The notes: generated by a model not told the origin, from the sequence alone. 64,000 nucleotides of DNA from an uncultured Desulfatiglans sp. (GCA_900498135.1 LR026961.1:4716203-4780202); one strand, 5' to 3'. Counted from the first letter of the stretch, positions 1 to 11,165 are shown. A program made the numbers and translations.

Positions 1-35
1 TTCAATGAGGCCGGGGCACTACAGCCCCGGAAAAC
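1..35 (-). CRISPR. Leader-proximal CRISPR repeat (type I-G), array continues beyond the left edge
   Basis: Read on the minus strand, the first 35 bases start GTTTTCC and end CCTCATTGAA. They contain a 7-bp palindrome (CCGGGGC / GCCCCGG) around a six-base loop. This is the architecture of type I-G (I-U) repeats, and it lies just past cas2 of a type I-G operon. Only this one repeat is visible, so spacers and the exact repeat length (probably 36) cannot be seen. The call rests on repeat form plus context. Confidence 0.8.
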
Positions 36-236
36 TGCCGCCTATTTTCTGCGTTCTTTTAGAAGGGGTTACAGGTTCTTTTTCGATTCCTAGAGCAACT
101 ACAGTATTTCTTTCACCTAAACACATCGCTAAACCTTTTCTAAAGTTAAGTTTTACTCGCTTTTCAAAGAACTTATGCTTCTTCGAGCGGCTACCAGAAC
201 TTTCGTAGCACTGAACCGCTCGTTTCTCACTGGCAA
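36..236 (-). promoter_or_regulatory. CRISPR leader between cas2 and the array
   Basis: A 200-base stretch, AT-rich relative to its surroundings, separates the cas2 stop from the first repeat. On the minus strand it precedes the repeat, so it should hold the array promoter and the integration signals for Cas1-Cas2. No credible gene is seen in it. The exact promoter was not identified. Confidence 0.6.
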
Positions 237-536
237 TTAAACAATCAGCGCCCTGCGCGTGACAGGTTCAAATGGTTTGCCAATGCTCTTGACAAGTGGT
301 TTTACAGCATCTGCGGGTCCCATGTCGAGGATCAAGAGGTGATCTTCGTCATGGTTTAGATATTCGCTTAGCATAGCCTCCATCTGCAGGAGGCGTTTTC
401 GGCCAAGTCGGCACTGAAAAATTGATAGCTGAAGCCATTCACCATATCCTCGTAGCGTTTTGTACACCTTGCGCCAACGATGCGGCTCGCTGACGTCATA
501 GCTCACAATGTAAAGATGATCTGCAGTTGAACTCAT
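237..536 (-). CDS. cas2: CRISPR-associated endoribonuclease-fold protein Cas2
   Basis: This 99-residue protein is the structural partner of Cas1 in spacer integration. The N-terminal strand reads YIVSYDVSEPHRWRKVYKTL, with the Asp that marks the Cas2 ferredoxin fold, followed by GYGEWLQLSIFQC, the usual second conserved block. The length is normal for Cas2. Its start overlaps the stop of the upstream cas4-cas1 gene by four bases (ATGA), so translation is probably coupled. It is the last gene of the operon before the leader. Family assignment is secure; whether the adaptation module is active cannot be told from one repeat. Confidence 0.95.
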   Translation of the reverse strand: MSSTADHLYIVSYDVSEPHRWRKVYKTLRGYGEWLQLSIFQCRLGRKRLLQMEAMLSEYLNHDEDHLLILDMGPADAVKPLVKSIGKPFEPVTRRALIV

Positions 537-2194
537 CGCGTCACAACGCTCGGATAAGAAGGAATCTCACCGGCAAGGTACCGAATCAATAGCCTTGCCT
601 GCACTTCCAACAACCGTCGATAGCTGAGTCGGTATTTGAAAATCGGATGAGTGATTTCATGGTTCATGCGTCTTTCAAATGCCGCAATGAATTTTTTCCT
701 GGCTGAATCTATAAGGTTACAACCTCCCACGGCCATTATGAAATCGCTCTTTTTCACTTCACCGTTATTGATCGCTGTAATTACGGTAGAATCACAGATT
801 AGAGGTCTAAAAGGTTCCATCATATCAAGTGAAAGTGCGGGACGACCATAGCGCGGCTGATGATAAAATCCCCTGTATGGGTCCAGTCCTACAGCCGAAA
901 GAGTTACAGTCCACTCCCTTACCAGCATTGCGTATGCGAATGAGAGCATAGCATTGACGGGGTCACGGGGTGGTCGGCGGTTGCGTTTGGTGAAAGAAAA
1001 TCCAAAGTCTTTCGCTTCTTCAAGACGGAGCATTCCTTCAAATAATCCGAAGTACCGGCTGGCCGAATTGCCTTCGACACCCAATAGGCTTTCGATCGAA
1101 TCGACCCTCATGGCACTCCGGATGTCGTCACGCATCGCGGTTAACGTTGCTTCAATTTTTTCCGGTTCGCGTTTCCAATTTCGTTTAAGAAGGGTTCTGC
1201 AGTTTGCGATTTTCGCTGCAACCAGTTTTTTGGCCAACCTCAAACAGCAAACTCTATTGAAGCTGGAACGGTATTGAACCGTCCTCGTTTCAACGTTTTT
1301 ATGACCCGTTCCGACTGTGTGACCAATAAACCAACCTCCATAACTCAACCAAGTGACCGGTATATCACGCCGCATGCATTCAAGCAGCGCTGGTGTGGTC
1401 AAGGATGCCCCGCCAAATAGAACCACTTGCGTGGTATCAGCAAGCCGTGTCGTAGCCACTTTCTCTTTTTCTACTTCGATGATCAGTTCTTCACCCCTCT
1501 TACGAATGTAGGCGCGAGGGGTTTGAATGTAAAGCGGCAATCCGCCTTCGATCCCAGTAACGATAGGTCGTGGCTCTACTTCTGATCTGTTCAGGAATGT
1601 CGTCTCGTCCGGAAGACAGATACCGACAAGCGAACAGCGTGGGCACTTCGGGCTGTCTTCCAGGGGCGGGGGCATTTTTCCTTCACTCGCCGTTTTGATA
1701 AACCCATCAATGGCTTGTCGCGTTCTATCTTCCAAGTCTCGGTCAATAGGGACTGGAACACGTTCCTTAGAAGAAACGAAATAGATAATGCCCTTCTCGC
1801 ACTCGTACCCGTGCTCCCGCAATAGGAGCGCTTGGGCGCAGAGTTGGATTCGCTCGGGGTCATACACTCCGCCAGCGATGTGCGGCCGCTTTCCACGTTT
1901 ATAATCGACGGGCGTGGCTGTCTGGCCTTGTCCTTCGACTAAGTCTATTTTTGCCGTCAAATGCAACTCATTGGAACTGAGACTCACTGAATGCGAATGA
2001 ATTTCTATAGTTTCTTCAGATGGCTCGGGTAATGCTTTCCCCCCGGTCATATCCACCTTTCGATGCTTGATCACCCCATCGATGGTATCCGCGCTGTGGA
2101 CGAATTCCCCTTGTACCCACATCATGTACCCCAGCCGCGGGCAGTAAACAAATTCATTCAGCATACGGGCCGGCACGAGAGGCACATCATCCAT
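533..2194 (-). CDS. cas4-cas1: Cas4-Cas1 fusion protein for spacer selection and integration
   Basis: A single 553-residue chain joins Cas4 to Cas1, as known in type I-G systems such as that of Geobacter. The Cas4 part (about 1-210) has the iron-sulfur cysteines Cys18, Cys184, Cys187 and Cys193 and the RecB-type nuclease residues in KIDLVEG (Asp84) and DYKRGK (Asp97, Lys99). The Cas1 part (about 215-553) has the catalytic set: Glu in LLGVEGNSASRYF, His in FYHQPRYGR and Glu in DMMEPFRPLI. The frame is open 25 codons further upstream, but ATG at 2194 is preferred: it has AAGGAG eight bases upstream and lies just past the csb2 stop. Cas4 trims prespacers and reads the PAM; Cas1 with Cas2 integrates them. 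Confidence 0.94.
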   Translation of the reverse strand: MDDVPLVPARMLNEFVYCPRLGYMMWVQGEFVHSADTIDGVIKHRKVDMTGGKALPEPSEETIEIHSHSVSLSSNELHLTAKIDLVEGQGQTATPVDYKRGKRPHIAGGVYDPERIQLCAQALLLREHGYECEKGIIYFVSSKERVPVPIDRDLEDRTRQAIDGFIKTASEGKMPPPLEDSPKCPRCSLVGICLPDETTFLNRSEVEPRPIVTGIEGGLPLYIQTPRAYIRKRGEELIIEVEKEKVATTRLADTTQVVLFGGASLTTPALLECMRRDIPVTWLSYGGWFIGHTVGTGHKNVETRTVQYRSSFNRVCCLRLAKKLVAAKIANCRTLLKRNWKREPEKIEATLTAMRDDIRSAMRVDSIESLLGVEGNSASRYFGLFEGMLRLEEAKDFGFSFTKRNRRPPRDPVNAMLSFAYAMLVREWTVTLSAVGLDPYRGFYHQPRYGRPALSLDMMEPFRPLICDSTVITAINNGEVKKSDFIMAVGGCNLIDSARKKFIAAFERRMNHEITHPIFKYRLSYRRLLEVQARLLIRYLAGEIPSYPSVVTR

Positions 2195-2199
2195 GGCAA

Positions 2200-3810
2200 C
2201 TACTCCTTCTTTGCAGTGGCTCCCGACACAAAAAGACCAAGCCCGAAATGACTTCCGTAACCTAGGCAAAGCGGCCCCAAAACCGGTTTCTCAAACCTGA
2301 GAAAAACTGCAAAGCCACAATCGACAGGCGGCAAAGGCCCACTCTTTCTGGCGCGAATGAAATGCCGCATGCGACGGGCAGCTTCGTCTTTTTGCGGATC
2401 ATAAATCCCGATTTCCTGCGGCACGGGAAATCCTCGTGAGGCCAATTCAGCAACGACTTGACCCTCCAGGCTGTTTCGCCCGTTCTTTTTGATGTATCGC
2501 GGCGGGACAAATGGCGTATGGCTTCTCCACTCCATAGCACCGTCTGCTCCCCCCGACACCGCGCAAAGACCTTCACCATACTTTCCTGGAAGTCGAAGAA
2601 TCTGATCCAAGGGGCCCATTCCAGCAAAAGACAATTGAAGCGGGTCAGGTAAACCCTTGGCATATGTTTTCCTGACTGCACGGACAGCCGATCGCGCTGT
2701 TTCATCAAGTCCCATCGGTGCCCAAAGAAGGACATGATCCAAATGCCCATCCTGGTCCAGGTCCAATGGTAATATATGAAGATGCCGGTGCGGTTCTGTA
2801 AGGGGAAGCATGTTGTGATCGCAGCCGGTCAGGGCCTTATTCGGTCGTCCTTGAAGCTGCTTGATAAAAGCCTTGTGTAACCTTTCCGCCTGAGGCATCG
2901 TGCGCGTGACGTGAGGTAGCGCATGGTCATTGCGACTTCGGGTAGCGATGGCTAGCAGCACAGATTGAACATCAGGGCTTGAAGAAATACGAGGGGTCAT
3001 CAGCGGTGCCACAGCTTCCAAACTTTCGTCCGATCGAAGGTAGAACACCTTTTTGCTGCCTGGCGGTTGATTCCAGCCCATTTCCTGCAACCAAGACGTT
3101 TGTGACTGGAGACACCCAATGATATGCTCCGGATAGGCAGAATCGCGCCTCTTCGCCTTTTTTCTGGTTTTGGACCGGGGCTTACTTGATGATGATTCAT
3201 TAACAGGATTTTTGGAAAGAGCTGCTGCCTGAGACTGTAAGTACTCCAATGGGGACTGCGGCGCCAATAATGAGATTTCCTCCCATCCACCATCTGGAAT
3301 CCCATCTGCAGTATTCGGCATGCAAATCCAACCTGATGGCAGGGGCTCACCGTCCTTGGCCAAATGTGCATCCACCCAGCTTTCTGATCGCCCTATGTAT
3401 CCGATATGTGACGCGATCCTGGATAATAGAGCCTCCTCTTCCAGGGAAAGCTGTACATCCCATCTAACAGCCAACCCTCCTGAACCGATACGTACCCATG
3501 TATCGAAAACAAGCGTTGTTTTCTCTCTTCCCTGCTCCATAAAACCCAATGGCATGTAATGCCTGCTGTGTGCACCCGTAGCTTTTGGCATCCTGTATGT
3601 AGGTAAAGTGCTCGCCAATTTTTCGATCAACGATCGAGCTAAGGGCGGGGCATCCCCCTGCCAAGCCAAGGTGTTGTAACCCACGGCAAGAAACGCCCGT
3701 AGCAGTCTCCATGGCGATGGGGGCCATTCCACAAGGCCTTCATTGACGTGATGACCCCATGGGGTTGCATGGTACCTTCCCGCGGTAAAGTGGATTATAA
3801 GCGTGGGCAT
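2200..3810 (-). CDS. csb2: Type I-G Cascade subunit Csb2 (Cas5-Cas6 type)
   Basis: This 536-residue protein begins MPTLIIHFTAGRYHATPWG and continues with EWPPSPWRLLRAF, the hallmark N-terminus of the Csb2/GSU0054 family. In type I-G this protein combines Cas5-like and Cas6-like roles: it binds and processes the crRNA 5' or 3' handle within Cascade. The middle region is basic and low-complexity (KPRSKTRKKAKRR, about residue 215). It lies six bases after csb1 and its stop sits six bases before the preferred cas4-cas1 start, which places the cas4 ribosome site inside its last codons. The division of Cas5 and Cas6 functions is taken from family knowledge, not from visible catalytic residues. Confidence 0.9.
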   Translation of the reverse strand: MPTLIIHFTAGRYHATPWGHHVNEGLVEWPPSPWRLLRAFLAVGYNTLAWQGDAPPLARSLIEKLASTLPTYRMPKATGAHSRHYMPLGFMEQGREKTTLVFDTWVRIGSGGLAVRWDVQLSLEEEALLSRIASHIGYIGRSESWVDAHLAKDGEPLPSGWICMPNTADGIPDGGWEEISLLAPQSPLEYLQSQAAALSKNPVNESSSSKPRSKTRKKAKRRDSAYPEHIIGCLQSQTSWLQEMGWNQPPGSKKVFYLRSDESLEAVAPLMTPRISSSPDVQSVLLAIATRSRNDHALPHVTRTMPQAERLHKAFIKQLQGRPNKALTGCDHNMLPLTEPHRHLHILPLDLDQDGHLDHVLLWAPMGLDETARSAVRAVRKTYAKGLPDPLQLSFAGMGPLDQILRLPGKYGEGLCAVSGGADGAMEWRSHTPFVPPRYIKKNGRNSLEGQVVAELASRGFPVPQEIGIYDPQKDEAARRMRHFIRARKSGPLPPVDCGFAVFLRFEKPVLGPLCLGYGSHFGLGLFVSGATAKKE

Positions 3811-3815
3811 GATGG

Positions 3816-4820
<1,005 letters not shown>

Positions 4821-4832
4821 TTAGATCTCCTT

Positions 4833-7091
4833 TCAGGAATTCGGATCAAGCAGGTTGACGAATTCGGTTGCTGTCCTTTTCGTTATGGGAAAAGCAATAG
4901 CCGCAGCCCACCGTCGCGCTGTATCAGGCGGCACGATAGCAGCACGCAATGTACTTCTAATACCCGCTGCACCTAATCGGCGCACTGCAATCTCGACTGC
5001 ATAGGTACTATCTCCACTTTCGAGACGCCGCAAGATAGCAGGGTCCAACCCGATCTCTGAACCATCAGGTAAAGCCCAAGGCAGCATCGCCAGCCGAATG
5101 GCAATCCAACCCTCGTCGGGCTGAATACGCGTTGGAGGAGTTCTCAAGCTCAGAAAGGACTTTGCCCACTTTTTACTATCCAACGCCATCAGGGCACGTG
5201 CAAGCAGTACAGTCCGATCCAAGTCAACCTCTCCAGCAAGCAGCGCCGCAAGATCGGTGGGCGATGCTGCTGCCCGATGCGCAGCTTCCAAGGGTAAACG
5301 GTTTTCCCCTTTCTGACGTCCTTCAATGATACGCCGCTTCAAAAGGCTGATTGCATCTTCGAGGCCACTCCTCCCGCGAATAACAACCCCGGGACCAACG
5401 CCCAGTGCGGCGTTCTTACCATCCGTAACGGCTGATTTGTTGAAACCTCTCCCTTTGATAGGCACCCAATGTCGGCGTATGAGGTCTGTAGGCATACCCC
5501 GGGTTTTGTCATACTTCCACCCTTGGAGTGCGAAAGAGAGCGCCAAGCGGAATTCAGGCGAACCGTCGTCTGCTGCAGAAACCCATTCCGGGCGAAGATC
5601 AGGTGCCGGGCCGGCCTCAACCCCTTGGCCGGTGATCATGATGCCTTCGGTTTCAGCCATGAGCGCGAGAACTGTCTGCCACCGAAGGGGTTCATCGGGG
5701 TGTTGGATGACTGCAAAAAGGGCTTCGCCCAATCGTTGCTCCATATTCCTCAGGCCTGCTGAGGCGTTGTTTTTTCTGGCACTTCGCCGAAGACGCTGCA
5801 GCCAGGTGTCCAAATCATCAATACACGCAAGACTGGGCGCGATTTTGTCAGGAACACGAAAGCGGCCCAAGGGGACAGCGAGATTACTTTGCCCATTACG
5901 TTCGATGTAGCCAAAACGCTCGAATGCCTCGATACCCCGGGCAGTACCGAGTCGTACAACTGCCCGGGCAACATCCAAAGGCTCACGTGCAGGTTTCGGC
6001 CCCAGTTGCATACGTCCTTCCGCGAAAAGACGATTCAGCTCACCAAAGGTTACAGGTTGAAACCAGAGTGGCATCCATTGTTCCCCACGGGCACTTTCAT
6101 CAGCGACTGAGCCGCTCATAAAGCCCGCCCCATAGGCATTGACTGCAAAGGGTGCAGCTGCACGAGATGTTTCCGATATTCCCAGGCGGCGAGTAGTGTG
6201 GGCGGAAAAAAGCAGAGTTCCTTCCATCATCAAAATGAAATCTGCTGGATTGAGGAGCGAGTCTCCTTTCGGACCATTGGTACTGTTCGCACCGCCTGCC
6301 ATCCCAGGCAGGTATTGACCCACTGCCTTTCCGATTTGGCACCCCGCTATTGGTGCACCCCAAATCGCCCCATTGAACCATTCTCGGGCACTTGCTTTTG
6401 GATCCCCACCTGCCGAAGAAAGATCAAAAAGATCTCCAAGTCTTTGCATAAAATTGTTGGTGAAATCGAGCCTCCCATCAGACCCTCCCGTTCCCAGCAG
6501 GGCCGGATATTTCGCGGTACCACCTTCATCAAGCACCATTGCTGCATCCATCCATTCCCGATGGGGACCCCGCCAGGCCAGTCGCAATCTTGGAATAAAC
6601 TCTGCCTTCAGCCGCTTGAATTCCCGTTCAGCCTCGCTCAACCGCCCTTTATATTCCGCTGAAGCCCTGAATTCGATTCGCTGGCTACGCGAAAGATGCC
6701 TGCCTTTGCTCTCCCCTTTAATAGCCCGAACAGCGCGGTCAGCCGCAGACAACGCATCCAATTGTTTCCAGGCCTCATCAATGGCGCGACGGTAAACAGC
6801 AAAGCGGGGGGAAGAAGATGTTTGGAGCGGGCCTAACCCTGGGTCATTTTTCTTATAAAAACCCGATCCCCTGTTCCATGGTGAAACAAAAGGGGTCGGC
6901 TTATAATCCCTAAGGAAGAAATCGATCAATTCATCTCTGCTGAGCGACGTAGCTAAGGCGAAACGCTCACCGTCCCACCACCCACGAACTTGCGGGTCGA
7001 TCTGTTGTGCGATGATGCGAAGAATGCCGAGGGCTTTGAGGTAATACGCAAGTGGTACGGGTGAGCAACCCCCGAGTGGGTGAATATTCAT
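4833..7091 (-). CDS. csx17: Type I-G Cascade large subunit Csx17 (Cas8)
   Basis: This 752-residue protein starts MNIHPLGGCSPVPLAYYLKA, the typical Csx17 opening, and continues with LGILRIIAQQIDPQVRGWW. Csx17 is the Cas8-type large subunit of type I-G Cascade, thought to recognise the PAM and recruit Cas3. Further family blocks include the GGSDGRLDFTNNFMQRLGDL region near residue 205. Its ATG overlaps the cas3 stop (ATGA, four bases), so the two are translationally coupled. There is no recognisable nuclease motif. Length and context fit an intact gene. Confidence 0.9.
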   Translation of the reverse strand: MNIHPLGGCSPVPLAYYLKALGILRIIAQQIDPQVRGWWDGERFALATSLSRDELIDFFLRDYKPTPFVSPWNRGSGFYKKNDPGLGPLQTSSSPRFAVYRRAIDEAWKQLDALSAADRAVRAIKGESKGRHLSRSQRIEFRASAEYKGRLSEAEREFKRLKAEFIPRLRLAWRGPHREWMDAAMVLDEGGTAKYPALLGTGGSDGRLDFTNNFMQRLGDLFDLSSAGGDPKASAREWFNGAIWGAPIAGCQIGKAVGQYLPGMAGGANSTNGPKGDSLLNPADFILMMEGTLLFSAHTTRRLGISETSRAAAPFAVNAYGAGFMSGSVADESARGEQWMPLWFQPVTFGELNRLFAEGRMQLGPKPAREPLDVARAVVRLGTARGIEAFERFGYIERNGQSNLAVPLGRFRVPDKIAPSLACIDDLDTWLQRLRRSARKNNASAGLRNMEQRLGEALFAVIQHPDEPLRWQTVLALMAETEGIMITGQGVEAGPAPDLRPEWVSAADDGSPEFRLALSFALQGWKYDKTRGMPTDLIRRHWVPIKGRGFNKSAVTDGKNAALGVGPGVVIRGRSGLEDAISLLKRRIIEGRQKGENRLPLEAAHRAAASPTDLAALLAGEVDLDRTVLLARALMALDSKKWAKSFLSLRTPPTRIQPDEGWIAIRLAMLPWALPDGSEIGLDPAILRRLESGDSTYAVEIAVRRLGAAGIRSTLRAAIVPPDTARRWAAAIAFPITKRTATEFVNLLDPNS

Positions 7092-9751
7092 AATTCGACC
7101 TCCTCATCCAAAAGCGGATCACGTACGCTACCAGCCGAAACACGTTGATCGGCAGCCCTCAAGATGGCCTCAAGCCAAGCCAGCTTAAATGGTCCATAGA
7201 CCTTTAAGAGAGCCAGGACACGTTCTGTCCAACTCTGCCCGGTACGAGGGTTCAACCCGGCAGCCGCAGTGGCAAGCATCATATTGCTGTGCGAGAGTTC
7301 GCTAATAGTTTGGTTCGCAGTGTAGAGCATTATTGGAGGTAGCTGGTCACCATCGCATATACCATGAATGCGTGGCCGCATATCACCCGAATCTTGATCG
7401 GCAGGACAACTATGCCACACAGAACGGACCTTCCCATGGTGTGCACAGACGAGATAAGCGAGGAGGTTAAATGAATGCGCATCAAGCTCAATGACTTCTC
7501 TTTCAACTGTTGATGGTGGCAAATCAGGGATATGGTGTTCATCCAGTCCAAATCCCGAGAGCGAAAGAAATTCGCGCCAAGGACCCAATAGTGCTGGGTG
7601 ATCGGGCGCATGGCGTGCCAGAACTGACAAAAGGGCCAACGTCCCCGAAAGTTCGTGGCGAAACCCTGGGCGCCGCTCACCGCTCTCCATCTTATAAAGA
7701 TTTACGCGTTGCCAAGCTGTTGACGGAGCCTTGGCAATATCTTCGCGATTAGGACGCTGATCTTTGAGCCGGATGGAGCCTTGAAAGGCTGGGTGTGATT
7801 TACCGACGTCATGCCAACGCCCAGCTAGGTCGAAAAGCTCCGCCAGATCGGGGACAAGCTTCACAGAGATCGCACGAGCCAGGTTTCCAGTCTCCCGCCC
7901 ATGAAATGCTATGGTCTGCCATATCAAGGTGCTGAGCGTTTCATCGTCCTGCCTAGCATCGGCCATTTCAGAACTCTCCGCCAGCACGGGAGAAACCACT
8001 GGAACAGTATCTGTTGCAGTCTGAGACCATCCTTTGACCGGATCATAGCCGCCGCAATGAGCATCCACAAGAACCGTTTGTCCAGGATACAGATCCCGGC
8101 GCTCAACAAGCTTCCATCGACCTTCGAGCCAGTCCCATACCCATGCGCGCATGTCTTTCTTAAGCCTTGGCGCCCTGGTACTGGCGCTCTCCTTTCCGCA
8201 CAGCCAATCGCGCGCCTTCAAAAATGGTACGGCACAGAGCCCTTCTCGCGAAGGCCGTATTTCCGTCAAAGGTAGAGACTGAGCAGAAATGTCAACCCAG
8301 AAAACCTGCAGGTCACGTTCTTCGGTCGACCGGATAAATCGACTGATATCGATATCAGCGCCAGAAAGATCCGGGGATGTATCGAAAAGTTCATCGATTT
8401 CATGTCTAAGGAGGAGGTGTTTAGGCTCGTAAGGGTAAAGGCGCGGCAAAATCTCTGGGTGAATTTCCTCAAATACCTCGAGAGATAAAGGCGAAACATC
8501 GTCAAAATGTGACAGCGCGTTGCGTGCTGTGTCGATTTCTTCTAGAGAGTACGGTGCTGCGGCTTTATCGTTCTTATGCTCTAAATCTAAAACAATGACA
8601 TTGCCCTTCCCTCCCCATCGTGCGCACCGCCCGAATCGCTGTATCAAGCTTGGCCACGGTGCCAATTCAGTAATGAGTACACCAGCCGAAAGGTCAACGC
8701 CTGCTTCCACGACCTGGGTGGCAATAACGATCCGGTCTGTACCTGGAGCAGAAGTGGCGCGGTTCAGAAAATCGTCACGCCATGAGGATCTCTCAGCAGC
8801 ACGAAAGCGGCTGTGCACCAGACGAACATCCGTGACGGCTCTATTCAGACCCCGGTCTTTGAGGACAGCTTCAAAGATGTCTACAGCCCGATCGACTGTA
8901 TTGACCACCACTAGCGTTGGCCCGAAAGCACCGTTTCCTGATTCATAATGTGTCTTCACCGTTAATTCAGCGATCGTTTTTGCTTTGTCGACTGTTTCGA
9001 GTCTAAGAGGTTTCTTGACGTCATCCCAAAGACGTCCGAAGCGCCCTTCGGCATCAATGCGGTTTTCAGCGATCGAAGTAGCCAAACGAACCGTTTCAGG
9101 ACTTTTTTGAAGCCATCCCCGCTGAAGAGTTGCACTCATCCACCAAGTGTAACAGGGTCCGTATTTCCCGCCCGATAGAGTATCTCCTTCACGAAATGCC
9201 TGCATTTGCGCCGAAGTGGCAAAGCCTACATCCATTAACTGCACTTCATCCATTATCCAAAGGCAGTCCTGGTTCAATAATCCGAATTCCATCGGCCAGC
9301 GTGCGCGCGGTGATCCATAGCCCCTGTTCATTGCGCGGGAGATCAACATATCCTGTGTGCCAATCAAAACCGAACAATGCTCCGGATAAAGATACCATTT
9401 GCCAGGATCCACCCCACCCATAAGCAGGTGGACACCCACCTTGCCAGTATGATCCTCCAGTTCATCCCACAACAATCCCAACCTCTGAATCGACCTACGA
9501 GCTACTTCCTCAGTTTGCTCAACCAGTACCCTCATTGGAAGACACCATACGAGGCGTCGTGGCCAGCTTTCGTTCTTACGATCGACTCTATGCCATAACC
9601 ATGCAGATAGAACCCCTTGCGTTTTTCCAAAACCGGTAGGAATCTGAATAAGGCGATTTGCACAATACTCATCAGCTGCCAGTTCGCGCTGCCACGCATA
9701 CGGTGATGAAAAGGAAGTTACTGATTTGAAAAATGTATTGAACTGATCCAT
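7088..9751 (-). CDS. cas3: CRISPR effector helicase-nuclease Cas3 with C-terminal HD domain
   Basis: This 887-residue protein carries SF2 helicase motifs first: Walker A IPTGFGKT (37-44), DEVQ (168-171), MSATL (205-209), and the arginine-finger motif QRFGRCARWG (371-380). The HD nuclease comes last, with RWHDVGKSHPAF (His647, Asp648), then HELSGTLALL and CAHHGK as further metal-ligand blocks. Helicase-then-HD is the reverse of most type I Cas3 proteins but is normal for type I-G. It is the first gene of the operon; ribosome site GGAGGGG precedes the ATG. Cas3 unwinds and degrades DNA bound by Cascade. All key residues are present, so the interference module looks intact. Confidence 0.95.
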   Translation of the reverse strand: MDQFNTFFKSVTSFSSPYAWQRELAADEYCANRLIQIPTGFGKTQGVLSAWLWHRVDRKNESWPRRLVWCLPMRVLVEQTEEVARRSIQRLGLLWDELEDHTGKVGVHLLMGGVDPGKWYLYPEHCSVLIGTQDMLISRAMNRGYGSPRARWPMEFGLLNQDCLWIMDEVQLMDVGFATSAQMQAFREGDTLSGGKYGPCYTWWMSATLQRGWLQKSPETVRLATSIAENRIDAEGRFGRLWDDVKKPLRLETVDKAKTIAELTVKTHYESGNGAFGPTLVVVNTVDRAVDIFEAVLKDRGLNRAVTDVRLVHSRFRAAERSSWRDDFLNRATSAPGTDRIVIATQVVEAGVDLSAGVLITELAPWPSLIQRFGRCARWGGKGNVIVLDLEHKNDKAAAPYSLEEIDTARNALSHFDDVSPLSLEVFEEIHPEILPRLYPYEPKHLLLRHEIDELFDTSPDLSGADIDISRFIRSTEERDLQVFWVDISAQSLPLTEIRPSREGLCAVPFLKARDWLCGKESASTRAPRLKKDMRAWVWDWLEGRWKLVERRDLYPGQTVLVDAHCGGYDPVKGWSQTATDTVPVVSPVLAESSEMADARQDDETLSTLIWQTIAFHGRETGNLARAISVKLVPDLAELFDLAGRWHDVGKSHPAFQGSIRLKDQRPNREDIAKAPSTAWQRVNLYKMESGERRPGFRHELSGTLALLSVLARHAPDHPALLGPWREFLSLSGFGLDEHHIPDLPPSTVEREVIELDAHSFNLLAYLVCAHHGKVRSVWHSCPADQDSGDMRPRIHGICDGDQLPPIMLYTANQTISELSHSNMMLATAAAGLNPRTGQSWTERVLALLKVYGPFKLAWLEAILRAADQRVSAGSVRDPLLDEEVEL

Positions 9752-11121
9752 TAGGCATTCCCCTCCAGTAACTGGATATACCTGTATTTAAAACAGTTTT
9801 TTTCCTTTTTTTCATAAAGATACTCTATGGCTCCAATAAAATTTGGTTTTCTCCGCAGAATTGACCTGTAAACAATTTAGTTTTTGTAGGTAGTAAATTC
9901 ACCATCCGGAGACGGCATGCAAGCAATTTGACGCCAGCCAAATGCCAAATAAAATGAATGAATAGTAAGTTAACCTATCTTTATTCTCATTGTGTACATT
10001 CATTTGCTCCTCTATACCCATCTGCTCGCGTAGTCAATACCAAAAGGCTGTTCTTCCACCATGAATACCGATTTGATTTCTCAATGCTTGAACAATTCCT
10101 CAGCTAGCGGTATACCGGCCATCCAAACTCCGGGCCAATTGGTCTTTGAAAACAAACCCTATCACCCGGTTTTGACAGATCCGGTCAAAAGCGGAAATAT
10201 TTTTTGTGAGGCTGAAAAAATCTGTTTGGAGTTTCGAATGGCTGAGGGCGATCACTGCAGGGGAGAAGTTGTTGCCAACCACTGAAAATCTCGCGGATTC
10301 AGGGTGAATGTTTTGGCCGTAGTGTACTCTGGACGCCACCACAGCATCCCAGGACCCGCGATCTTGCCTTGCCTCTTGCCAAGGTATCCATGAACATAGA
10401 ATATGGCAAAATAAGGCTTCGCATGCTGTGCTGGACGCAAATGCGTCAAATGGCGGACCTTTCCTTCGCTCTCTGCGCGTCACCGCAATAGTCCAGAATC
10501 ATCGATCTTGCCGAAGACTTTGCAAAGCATAGTTTACGTAAAATACGGTTAAATACGGGTGTTGGCCCTATGCCGGACCCAAATATAGCAAACACCCCAG
10601 CTTTGCTCAAACCCCGTCAAGCCGGCGTTTCAGGCGGAGACAGTGGGAAATGACCTTGCGGCTCCACCATGCCTGCCGGTGCTGGGTTTACGCGCCCGTG
10701 TGAAACCTTCACGTTCAGATTAAACAACTGTTCAAAAAATGAAGCGCCCATTCTCGTGATGGACATGATGGAGGTGATGGAGGTGTTTCTTGATGCGGGG
10801 AAAAAATCATCCTGTCACCCGACATATCTTTAGAAAGATCCAGAATCAAAGATCTACTTTGACCCCTTGGGGTGACCTTGGGGTGATGGCAAGGGAACGG
10901 CATGCTGTGAGCAAGCCTTATGCAAGCGAGAGGAAGCTAGGGGCGGCCCACAGAGAAGATCGAGCTGGCGGTCAGTTCAATCATGGCCTTGCAGGTTTAT
11001 CTGGCCGATCCGGTGGAAACCGATTTTCCTTCAGTGTATGAAATAAGGGGTGCCTTGACCTTCCATTTGGTACCTTAGCAAAATAAAAGCGTACCAGGAG
11101 CGTACTAAAATTAAACTTTCA
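9752..11121. other. Gene-poor 1.4-kb stretch between the cas operon and tRNA-Phe
   Basis: The first 300 bases are AT-rich and should hold the cas operon promoter. Beyond that I find no reading frame with a recognisable protein: frames on the plus strand at 10061-10285 and 10790-11041 and on the minus strand at 10100-10483 have no family signature and poor ribosome sites. Small direct repeats occur (GCGTAC twice near 11090; GATGGAGGTG near 10770). The position between a tRNA gene and an accessory operon suggests decayed mobile DNA, but I cannot name an integrase or an att repeat. Confidence 0.5.
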
Positions 11122-11156
11122 CGAAAAAGGGGCTACGGTTCATCACCGTAACCCCT
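11122..11156 (-). terminator. Intrinsic terminator downstream of tRNA-Phe
   Basis: On the minus strand AAGGGGTTACGGT and ACCGTAGCCCCTT form a 13-position stem (one mismatch) around GATGA, followed by TTTC. It starts ten bases after the CCA end of the tRNA. Confidence 0.75.
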
Positions 11157-11165
11157 TGATTTCGC

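Noticed and set aside
5-208. Small plus-strand frame over the first CRISPR repeat and leader
   Set aside because: It begins inside the repeat palindrome and has no protein family; the region fits a leader.
10061-10483. Small overlapping frames on both strands between the cas operon and tRNA-Phe as genes
   Set aside because: No domain, no good ribosome site, and mutual overlap; left as unassigned DNA.
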